From a virus, in IMG/VR virus record IMGVR_UViG_3300025276_000215, positions 1 through 23,839 of that record: a stretch of DNA of 23,839 nt. The stretch is one strand, 5' to 3'. The translations under genes and the position numbers were made by a program. Within the stretch, counting starts at the first letter, position 1; each line of letters begins with the position of its first letter. This document shows positions 15,220 through 20,460 of the stretch, one piece after another. The notes beneath the pieces are model-generated. The model was not told the origin of the DNA. It saw nothing but the letters and a program-made list of their open reading frames with translations, and ran no database searches.

Positions 15220-15261
15220 AACCGACTCAACTACCAGTCACTTTTCTAGGTTGAGTCGGTT
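15220..15261 (-). terminator. Rho-independent terminator of the 161-aa gene
   Basis: Perfect 12-bp inverted repeat AACCGACTCAAC (15220-15231) and GTTGAGTCGGTT (15250-15261), loop 18 nt. On the minus strand the stem is followed by a T-rich run (TTTTT). It lies directly after the stop at 15272, so it ends leftward transcription of the winged-helix-like gene. Confidence 0.8.
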
Positions 15262-15271
15262 ATCTCTTATT

Positions 15272-15757
15272 CTAAAGAATATCCTCCATAGTCAACTTGT
15301 CGGAAATTACGTAATTTCTAAATTTTTTATTATCAGGATTAGTAGCGATGATTTCCTTTTCGTCTTCTAGAGCCACCATTGCCCTTCTAATCCTTGATGC
15401 GCTTAGGTTACAATAAATACTACCGTAATTCCTTTCTGCATACTGAAAAACTTCACTTACCCTAGACCCATCTGTATTCTTAATGATTCTCAATATATCT
15501 AGAACTAGTACCTTTGCTCTACTTCTAGTTAAATCCTCCCCTAGCGGAGTGGAATCAATGACAATCGCAGGAATACTACAGGCATAACCTTCCAACTTCT
15601 CTTCTACGAGTCTTTTTCTTTTATTTAGGTAGGTTATTTCATATTTTATCTTCTGAAATAACTCCTTTTTATAATCTGTCTTTTGCTTAATGTCCTTAAG
15701 CTCCTCTCTCAAGAACTCCTCCTGAACTCTCTTTGTACTACTACTATCGTAAGTCAT
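15272..15757 (-). CDS. Coiled-coil/winged-helix-like protein, possible regulator (161 aa)
   Basis: I chose ATG 15757 (MTYDSSST), with GGGGG five bases upstream, over an in-frame TTG. Residues 8-55 form a Lys/Glu-rich coiled coil; residues 80-158 look like a winged helix (RAKVLVLDILRIIKNTDGSR, VSEVFQYAERNYGS, ASRIRRAMVALEDEKEIIAT). It has its own terminator downstream and a long leader upstream, so it is expressed apart from the DnaB unit. It may control the early region; this is inference. No family is recognised. Confidence 0.6.
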   Translation of the reverse strand: MTYDSSSTKRVQEEFLREELKDIKQKTDYKKELFQKIKYEITYLNKRKRLVEEKLEGYACSIPAIVIDSTPLGEDLTRSRAKVLVLDILRIIKNTDGSRVSEVFQYAERNYGSIYCNLSASRIRRAMVALEDEKEIIATNPDNKKFRNYVISDKLTMEDIL

Positions 15758-15883
15758 AACTACCCCCAAAGGTTTTAGTGAAAAAATGGTAATATCTGAA
15801 AATTAAAAATTTTCTCTACACTACACAGCGAATAAGCTCCCACAATGTTATCTTCGCTTAATGCGTACCCCGAAATCAGTTAA

Positions 15884-15949
15884 TGAAGAGGAAAGAATTG
15901 CACTTTCTACCTCCCCAAAAGGGCGCTCTACTAAATGAGCTACACTTCA
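15884..15949 (-). tRNA. tRNA-like element with reduced anticodon arm (degenerate tRNA-Pro?)
   Basis: On the minus strand: acceptor TGAAGTG paired with CTCTTCA (one mismatch), TA, D stem GCTC/GAGC with 8-nt loop, T stem GAAAG/CTTTC with loop TGCAATT, and a 5-nt variable region AGGTA. The anticodon arm is only 11 nt (CCC, TTTTG, GGG) instead of 17. Length 66 nt. The loop TTTTGGGG suggests descent from tRNA-Pro(UGG). No CCA is encoded, and the GG of the D loop is AG. Probably not a working tRNA: a remnant, an attachment-site relic, or a tRNA mimic. Confidence 0.45.
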
Positions 15950-15960
15950 TCAACCTAAGC

Positions 15961-16037
15961 CTTTCAGCTTTACAAGCCACACTAGAACCTAAAAAATTCC
16001 CCTTTGAAAAATCTAGTGCAGCTTGTAAAATTGAAAG
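15961..16037. repeat. Imperfect inverted repeat, 26-nt arms
   Basis: Arms 15961-15986 and 16012-16037 match in 22 of 26 positions, in three blocks: CTTTCA/TGAAAG, TTTACAAGC/GCTTGTAAA and CACTAGA/TCTAGTG. The two differences are symmetric 2-nt internal loops. The loop is 25 nt and AT-rich. It would fold into a long RNA hairpin or act as a two-arm DNA-binding site. Confidence 0.8.
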
Positions 16038-16240
16038 TAACGATCCTTATCCTAAATTCGTAAATCGTTGCAAAGTCTTTCAACTTCGGGAATTACTCTA
16101 AACAACGTGCTTTTATCAGTCAAGAAGAATGTTCGGTTTTTAGTAAATTAATTTGAGGAACTTCTTAGGCTCTAGTTGCCTTACGGTAATATTAAATTTA
16201 ATTACTTGCTTATTAGGTTCGGTTTTAGATAGTTTTTGTT

Positions 16241-16265
16241 CGATTAATTTAAAATTATAGGATGA
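16241..16265. repeat. Direct repeat at the methyltransferase start
   Basis: CG(A)TTAATTTAAAATTA then T/C and AGGATGA: this copy and 17181-17204 differ by one base and one extra A. Each copy ends at a start codon (methyltransferase and recombinase-like gene). Confidence 0.75.
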
Positions 16266-17191
16266 TAGATTTAATAGAAGGCGATTGTCTTGTTGAAAGC
16301 GATAAAATAGAAAGTGGAAGTGTTGATTTGATATTGACAGATTTACCTTACGGAACGGTGCGGGATATTAAAAATGTAAATCATGGAATGAGTGGAAAAT
16401 GTGATTGGGATGTTGTTATTGATACTGATAAAATAATGCAGATTGCAAACCGTATTTTAAGAAAAAACGGTAAAATGATATTGACGGCACAAAGCCTTTT
16501 TACACATGAATTAATAGATAAGGCAATACCAAACTTACCTTTTAATTATTCTATGATTTGGGAAAAAGACCATTTCGCAAATGCTTTAATCGCTAAAAAA
16601 GCTCCTGTAAATTATTATGAAGATGTTTTAGTTTTTAGTAAAAGTGGCTCTGGTGATGGTAATAAAGTCAAGGAGTATTTAATAAAAGAAAAAGATAAGG
16701 CTTATGATAAAGGGTGGACAGATAAAACATTAAGACAATTATGTGAGGTTAGTTTAAAAGGTGGTGGGCTGCTTTGTCATTATTGGAGTGTTGGACAATG
16801 GATGATGCCAACAGAAAAAAGGTATGTTAAATTGCAAGAAACAGGATTTTTTACAAAACCTTATATTAAACTAAAAAAAGAAAACAAAAGACTTGAAGCG
16901 ACCTTTAATTTATGGGAAGGCAACAAATACAAAAGCAATATTCTAAAGTACAAAAAGGACTACACAGGACACCACCCAACACAAAAGCCTATTTTATTGC
17001 TTGAAGATTTAATAAAGACATTTAGCAATAAAAATGACTTAGTAGTTGATCTTACAATGGGAAGCGGTAGTACAGGTGTTGCAGCAAAAAACACGAATCG
17101 AAACTTCATAGGAATTGAGCAAGACGAGGGATATTTTAAGATAGCTCAAGAGCGAATAACTAAAGAAGTTAAACAACAATCGTTAATTTAA
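16262..17191 (+). CDS. DNA methyltransferase, beta class (309 aa)
   Basis: Motif IV is DLPYG (27-31) and motif I, the S-adenosylmethionine site, is DLTMGSGSTG (263-272), so the catalytic part comes before the cofactor part: the beta order of N6-adenine or N4-cytosine enzymes. HHPTQKP before motif I is the usual conserved element. The middle (about 100-235) is the target-recognition region. No restriction enzyme gene is nearby, so it is a solitary phage methyltransferase, possibly anti-restriction. Base composition is more AT-rich than its neighbours and the gene is flanked by 24-nt repeats, a sign of transfer. Confidence 0.88.
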   Translation: MIDLIEGDCLVESDKIESGSVDLILTDLPYGTVRDIKNVNHGMSGKCDWDVVIDTDKIMQIANRILRKNGKMILTAQSLFTHELIDKAIPNLPFNYSMIWEKDHFANALIAKKAPVNYYEDVLVFSKSGSGDGNKVKEYLIKEKDKAYDKGWTDKTLRQLCEVSLKGGGLLCHYWSVGQWMMPTEKRYVKLQETGFFTKPYIKLKKENKRLEATFNLWEGNKYKSNILKYKKDYTGHHPTQKPILLLEDLIKTFSNKNDLVVDLTMGSGSTGVAAKNTNRNFIGIEQDEGYFKIAQERITKEVKQQSLI

Positions 17192-17204
17192 AATTACAGG
17201 ATGA
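17181..17204. repeat. Direct repeat after the methyltransferase
   Basis: Second copy of the 16241-16265 repeat. It spans the last codons of the methyltransferase gene, its stop, and the start codon of the recombinase-like gene. Confidence 0.75.
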
Positions 17205-17563
17205 CTAAAAAGCCTTTCACTCAACGCCAGATCAAAAAGATAAAACAAATACTTTTACAAGACGGCAAAACGAGGGATTATCTATTGTTATCAATAGCAC
17301 TAGAGTTAAAGATAAAAAACTGCTATCTGTTAAGACTACAAGTTGAGGATTTATGCTATTTAGAGATTGACAGCGATACAATAGTTCACGCGATACGTTA
17401 CGCTAATGAAGAGAAGCTTCAAAATAAAGACTATCTATTTTCTGGAAATGGAAGGGGTCAGCCAATCACTAGAGTGCATTGCGCTAGGATTATTAAGAGT
17501 TGGTGCTTGAAGTTGGGTTTAGAGCGTGGTGATTACTCTACTAAGTCGCTGTTTTGGAGTTGA
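17201..17563 (+). CDS. Truncated tyrosine-recombinase-like protein (120 aa)
   Basis: Matches the core of phage integrases: FTQRQIKKIKQILLQ, then RDYLLLSIALELKIKNCYLL, RLQVEDL, DYLFSG (77-82), PITRVHCARIIKSW (88-101) and YSTKSL (112-117) where integrases have a T-H-S-L-R motif. The protein stops there, before the HxLR, second His and Tyr. At the first catalytic site K37 stands where R is expected. So it lacks most active-site residues. It may be a degraded integrase, a DNA-binding regulator, or a decoy. Confidence 0.7.
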   Translation: MTKKPFTQRQIKKIKQILLQDGKTRDYLLLSIALELKIKNCYLLRLQVEDLCYLEIDSDTIVHAIRYANEEKLQNKDYLFSGNGRGQPITRVHCARIIKSWCLKLGLERGDYSTKSLFWS

Positions 17564-17692
17564 TTATTTAATATAATGAATCTCATTACAGTTATTACTA
17601 GCTTTAGAATATCTAGCATAAAAGCATTCGTCAGCATCATTAGTTATTTCCCCAACGCAGCTCGTTAGTAAGATTAGAATTAGTAATCTCAT
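17564..17692 (-). CDS. Small lipoprotein (42 aa)
   Basis: MRLLILILLTSC ends in a lipobox (L-T-S-C), so Cys12 would be lipidated after signal peptidase II cleavage; the mature 31 residues have two more Cys and a YARYSKAS stretch. Its ATG overlaps the preceding stop by one base (TAATG). Small phage lipoproteins serve as outer-membrane spanins or block superinfection at the cell surface; which one is not visible. Last gene of the leftward operon, converging with the recombinase fragment (stops adjacent). Confidence 0.7.
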   Translation of the reverse strand: MRLLILILLTSCVGEITNDADECFYARYSKASNNCNEIHYIK

Positions 17693-17892
17693 TATTTATA
17701 TTTTTCGATTAGCTCGTCAAAATTATCAGGAACTCCCTTTTTAGGAGTAATTTTGTTAATTGGAGCAAGTCCTATTTCATGAGCTTCTGCACGAGTTTTA
17801 CACTTTTTTTGCGCTTTTAGTGATGATAGAGCTATTTCAACAATTTCTAAAGCGGTTGGTTTAATTTCTTCGTTTGTTGTTTTTGTAAGCAT
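17692..17892 (-). CDS. Hypothetical protein (66 aa)
   Basis: Starts MLTKTTNEEIKPTALEIVEI and carries ITPKKGVPDNFDELIEKYK at the end. It is helical and basic, with one Cys. Its start follows the Ala-rich gene by nine bases without a clear Shine-Dalgarno; its stop overlaps the lipoprotein start. No family recognised. Confidence 0.6.
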   Translation of the reverse strand: MLTKTTNEEIKPTALEIVEIALSSLKAQKKCKTRAEAHEIGLAPINKITPKKGVPDNFDELIEKYK

Positions 17893-17901
17893 TTTTGTTA
17901 A

Positions 17902-18600
17902 TTATTTGATTTCAGTTAAATTGTAAAGTTTTCCATGTAATCTGATTTGAGTTATTTCAACAACTTCTAGCTCTTTTTTATCATTAATCTGCAAGTGAGC
18001 AATAGTTGATGATTTTTTAGGCTCTTCTTTAGGCTCTTTTTTAGGCTCTTCGCATAATCTCCAAATTTCTATTGGGAGATATTCCTTGCAAATATTAGAT
18101 GTTTCTAATTCAGATTGTTTTCTAGCGGCATCAGCAGCAGAATAATCATCACCAGCAGCATAATCATCATAAGAAGCAGCAGAAGCAGCGGTAGCAGCAT
18201 AATCATCATAAGAAGCAGCAGAAGCAGCGGTAGCAGCATAAGAAGCAGCATAAGCAGCATAAGAAGCAGCATAAGCAGCATAAGCAGCATAAGAAGCAGC
18301 AGAAGCTGCCGCCGCTTTATCTAACTCATCTCTATTAATTTTACCTTCGCCAAAAGCAATCGCAGCATCAACAGCGGCTAAAGCCCTTTCATCTTTCATT
18401 AGATGTCTAATTGTATTAGCGCAATGGCCTTTTGCTAAAGTTAGCTCTCTTAAAGAATCTGGGTTTGATTTTTTGAACAACCACAGCATCCAGTCGCCTC
18501 TTTCACAAGTTTCGTAGAATTCTTTGAAAGTTAGTTTTTCAGCGAAGTCCTTGAAGTCTTTACTCAAATGTTCGTTTACTATTTCTTGATAATTTTCCAT
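17902..18600 (-). CDS. Imm-5-like Ala-rich protein (232 aa)
   Basis: The N-terminal part has CERGDWMLWLF (32-42), the hallmark of Imm-5-like putative immunity proteins, and TLAKGHCANTIRHLM. Residues 95-165 are an Ala/Ser/Tyr/Asp repeat (units SAASYAAYAA, then SAASYDDYAA twice). The end has a Glu/Lys/Pro linker (EEPKKEPKEEPKK) and a short beta-rich tail. Proteins of this type are found in many genomes with such Ala tracts; the immunity label comes from domain naming and has little direct support. Weak ribosome-binding site. Confidence 0.65.
   Translation of the reverse strand: MENYQEIVNEHLSKDFKDFAEKLTFKEFYETCERGDWMLWLFKKSNPDSLRELTLAKGHCANTIRHLMKDERALAAVDAAIAFGEGKINRDELDKAAAASAASYAAYAAYAASYAAYAASYAATAASAASYDDYAATAASAASYDDYAAGDDYSAADAARKQSELETSNICKEYLPIEIWRLCEEPKKEPKEEPKKSSTIAHLQINDKKELEVVEITQIRLHGKLYNLTEIK
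18155..18232. repeat. 39-bp tandem duplication
   Basis: Two exact 39-bp units, 18155-18193 and 18194-18232, encode two copies of the SAASYDDYAATAA segment of the Ala-rich gene. They sit inside a longer run of GCAGCA-type trinucleotides. Confidence 0.8.
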
Positions 18601-18607
18601 AATTTAT

Positions 18608-18757
18608 TTATTCAGTTAATACACTTGCAATAACATCAAAGCGTTGAATCTCAAGCTCAAGCATCTCAATATCTCGATTCTTTTTAATATATTCAGCACC
18701 ACAGATTATTGCTAGTAGGACTACGGTCAGGGTGATGATTAAGAAGAGGTGTTTCAT
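18608..18757 (-). CDS. Small membrane protein (49 aa)
   Basis: Starts MKHLFLIITLTVVLLAIICG, a single membrane segment, then a charged helical tail (YIKKNRDIEMLELEIQRF). Its ATG directly follows the stop of the next-upstream gene. Topology is N-in with the tail outside the membrane, or a signal anchor. It has no proper lipobox. A partner of the 51-aa gene is suggested by adjacency. Confidence 0.65.
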   Translation of the reverse strand: MKHLFLIITLTVVLLAIICGAEYIKKNRDIEMLELEIQRFDVIASVLTE

Positions 18758-18913
18758 TTATTTTAAAATTTCGTTAATAAAAAGCCAAATCCCACCTATT
18801 AACATCAATGAAAGAAAAAGAACGATCGACCAGACTATCAAGTTTGCTGAAAAGTTTTGATCTTCAATCTGATCGAATGCTTGATTGAGAAACTCTAATT
18901 CATCTTTTTTCAT
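18758..18913 (-). CDS. Small membrane protein (51 aa)
   Basis: An acidic N-terminal part (MKKDELEFLNQAFDQIEDQN) precedes a membrane segment (about 25-47, LIVWSIVLFLSLMLIGGIWL). The ATG overlaps the stop of the 151-aa gene (ATGA). Tail-anchored layout. Together with the 49-aa gene, it could form a small membrane complex; not tested. Confidence 0.65.
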   Translation of the reverse strand: MKKDELEFLNQAFDQIEDQNFSANLIVWSIVLFLSLMLIGGIWLFINEILK

Positions 18914-19365
18914 CTTACAAAGCCCCCAGCCACAACTTGAGCTTCAAGAGCTGAGGTGCTGCATTTTTTACCAATATAATTAGTACCCTCTCTTTTGTCT
19001 TTATTAATAAGAAAAGTCTTGAAGTGACTAAAGAAAACTGAAGTGCTGTGGCCTATTAAAGTTATTTTTTTATCTCTAAACTCTTCAGCAATTTTAGCTA
19101 TATGCTCACGTTTTAAAGCCGTCTTAGTTTTTGAAGCGGCTCTGTATGCTTGAATATCAAGATTAACCAAGGGCTCAACTCTTGAGCTATTCCACTCGAA
19201 GCCGCCTTTTATAGCTGATCGAAGCAAATCTCTCGGATGAGAAAGGTTTTTCTCCGCATTTAGAGCTAGAACCATGTCTCTCTCATTGTTTACACCCTGA
19301 TCTTGTAGTTGTGCAGCTTTCTCAGCCCACATTATGTTTTTTGCAGTTATTCTAATCATTATCAT
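18910..19365 (-). CDS. Hypothetical protein (151 aa)
   Basis: Helical, with LSHPRDLLRSAIKGGFEW (41-58) and TLIGHSTSVFFSHFKTFLIN near 102-121. The start could be ATG 19365 or ATG 19359; GAG upstream of the second makes it a fair alternative. The gene overlaps its neighbour by 14 bases. No family is recognised; the conserved look of the first segment suggests a functional protein, perhaps nucleic-acid or partner binding. Confidence 0.6.
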   Translation of the reverse strand: MIMIRITAKNIMWAEKAAQLQDQGVNNERDMVLALNAEKNLSHPRDLLRSAIKGGFEWNSSRVEPLVNLDIQAYRAASKTKTALKREHIAKIAEEFRDKKITLIGHSTSVFFSHFKTFLINKDKREGTNYIGKKCSTSALEAQVVAGGFVR

Positions 19366-19600
19366 TCTCGATTGAAATTGATGTAAATACTAGTGGTCTA
19401 CCAGTTTTTTTAAACTTACCCTTAAATCCATCCTTACCTTTGCAGGCCTCCCTAAGGGCGCCAACCATTCCTTTTGGATGGCTCGGTGAGATTGTAGAAA
19501 GAGTCATCAATGCTGCGAATTCTTTACGAGTTGCGTCAGGATGGTTTTTTCTGAGTAGTACAGCTCTTTCTTTTAGAAGTAGATTGCGTGCTTTAGTCAT
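19352..19600 (-). CDS. Hypothetical basic protein (82 aa)
   Basis: Basic and helical at the N-terminus (MTKARNLLLKERAVLLRKNH), with PDATRKEFAALMTLSTIS resembling a helix-turn-helix-like segment and a basic Gly/Lys region. A GAGG site lies in the preceding micro-gene, and the start overlaps its stop. DNA binding is possible, by composition only. Confidence 0.55.
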   Translation of the reverse strand: MTKARNLLLKERAVLLRKNHPDATRKEFAALMTLSTISPSHPKGMVGALREACKGKDGFKGKFKKTGRPLVFTSISIENDND

Positions 19601-19683
19601 TATAATACCTCGGTTTTCAGGATTTGTCTAAATCGAAGGTAAGATCTAAAGTTGAATTGCAAGTTTGAGATTAGTTTTTTCAT
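19600..19683 (-). CDS. Micro-protein (27 aa)
   Basis: MKKLISNLQFNFRSYLRFRQ is strongly basic and amphipathic. Both ends share bases with the neighbours (TAATG at each side), which argues for translational reinitiation. No Shine-Dalgarno of its own. Confidence 0.5.
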   Translation of the reverse strand: MKKLISNLQFNFRSYLRFRQILKTEVL

Positions 19684-20027
19684 TATTTCAGTAATAAGAT
19701 TATTATAAGTATTATCATAACAAAGTTTAACGCTCTGTCAAAGGCTCTACGATCAAAAGTTCTAGTTTTCTTTTCAGTCCGCTTCGTGTATTTATTAACG
19801 GGGATAACTTCGAAAGTCTCACTCTCACTAGACGAAATAGAGTAATACTCAATGCCGCCAACTTTTATCTTAGTGACTTCGTCATTGTGTCGAAGAGTGC
19901 GTAGATAGTTCGCAATAGTCGGCCTTTGGAGTTTGTCTTTTGACCAAATTTCTGTCAACGTCATTGGCCCATCTTTACGTTCTAATATTCTTAGAATCGC
20001 GTCATGCCCCTTGTGTAATTTTGTCAT
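19683..20027 (-). CDS. Winged-helix protein with C-terminal membrane anchor (114 aa)
   Basis: Residues 5-65 look like a winged helix (HDAILRILERKDGPMTLTEI, WSKDKLQRPTIANYLRTLRH, VTKIKVGGIEYYSI). A polar basic linker (about 78-95) leads to a final hydrophobic helix, NFVMIILIIILLLK (101-114), long enough to anchor the tail in the membrane. A DNA-binding domain tethered to the membrane is unusual for a phage. It is the second gene of the leftward operon. Function unknown; membrane-bound regulator or DNA/membrane contact are options. Confidence 0.7.
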   Translation of the reverse strand: MTKLHKGHDAILRILERKDGPMTLTEIWSKDKLQRPTIANYLRTLRHNDEVTKIKVGGIEYYSISSSESETFEVIPVNKYTKRTEKKTRTFDRRAFDRALNFVMIILIIILLLK

Positions 20028-20095
20028 TAGATGATTTTGATTAATATTAGCGGAATTGTAGTAATTATTAAATATGCGATAATTGAGATAAACAT
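20027..20095 (-). CDS. Micro-protein, 22 aa, hydrophobic
   Basis: First gene of the operon: MFISIIAYLIITTIPLILIK, nearly all hydrophobic, one membrane span. A strong AAAGGAG site precedes the ATG, 18 bases or more after the promoter region, and the stop overlaps the next start (TAATG). It resembles small toxin-like or leader peptides; a role in positioning the neighbouring membrane-anchored protein is also conceivable. Confidence 0.6.
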   Translation of the reverse strand: MFISIIAYLIITTIPLILIKII

Positions 20096-20129
20096 TGTCT
20101 CTCCTTTAATTGTTAATTTCGATAGACAC

Positions 20130-20188
20130 ATTATGCGAGGGGTAAATGTTAATGTCAACTATTAAAGTAAACTATTTTAGTAATAATT
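20130..20188 (-). promoter_or_regulatory. Promoter/operator of the micro-gene operon
   Basis: TTGACA (20158-20153) and CATAAT (20135-20130) with a 17-base spacer on the minus strand. The 40 nt at 20149-20188 match 10706-10745 in 39 of 40 positions. The repeat lies partly upstream of the -35 box. Good sigma70 promoter; the shared repeat suggests a common regulator. Confidence 0.75.
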
Positions 20189-20221
20189 ACTAAGCTAGAG
20201 AGAGTAGGTTTAGCACAGCGA

Positions 20222-20250
20222 TTGACTGCAAAGTAAAAGAAAATAAAATA
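20222..20250 (+). promoter_or_regulatory. Possible promoter of the RHH operon
   Basis: TTGACT (20222-20227), 17-base spacer, AAAATA (20245-20250). Weak -10 box. It would face away from the leftward promoter about 65 bases away. Confidence 0.4.
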
Positions 20251-20316
20251 AACTTCTTTACATTACAAAACAGATAATAACAATATATAACAGATATTAA
20301 CACAAACCAATAAGCA

Positions 20317-20460
20317 ATGAATGTATTCTCAGTAAAACTACCCTTAAAACTATACAAAGAATTAGAGGTAATGTGCAAAGAATTAGAGCGATCTAAGGTT
20401 TATATAGTTAGAAAAGCTCTTGAACATTATTTAGAAAAGAAAAGGAGGGAAACTAAATGA
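20317..20460 (+). CDS. Ribbon-helix-helix (CopG/Arc-like) regulator (47 aa)
   Basis: MNVFSVKLPLKLYKELEVMC is the RHH beta strand and first helix; SKVYIVRKALEHYLEKKRRE the second helix. The size and layout fit a dimeric repressor or antitoxin-type DNA-binding protein. Its stop overlaps the next start (ATGA) and an AGGAGGG site for the next gene lies in its end. It sits beside the divergent leftward promoter with the shared 40-nt sequence, so it may bind there. No toxin gene is clear next to it. Confidence 0.8.
   Translation: MNVFSVKLPLKLYKELEVMCKELERSKVYIVRKALEHYLEKKRRETK

Larger units (their letters stand above)
15770..16240. other. Gene-poor structured region
   Basis: About 470 bases with no convincing gene; the one longer open frame crosses the elements below and has no ribosome-binding site. 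It contains a perfect hairpin GAAAATT/AATTTTC (15798-15814), a second with arms AGCGAA and TTCGCT (15827-15858), a tRNA-like element, a long imperfect inverted repeat, and two GTTCGGTTTT repeats (16131 and 16217). It precedes the methyltransferase and lies upstream of the 161-aa gene on the other strand. Confidence 0.5.

Noticed and set aside
15883-16101. A 72-codon plus-strand frame across the tRNA-like element and inverted repeat
   Set aside because: No ribosome-binding site; its sequence is explained by the structured elements, and it has no protein-like pattern.
15770-16260. tmRNA, T-box or retron RNA
   Set aside because: No tmRNA tag frame or T-box sequence and no reverse transcriptase nearby; only a tRNA-like shape is seen.
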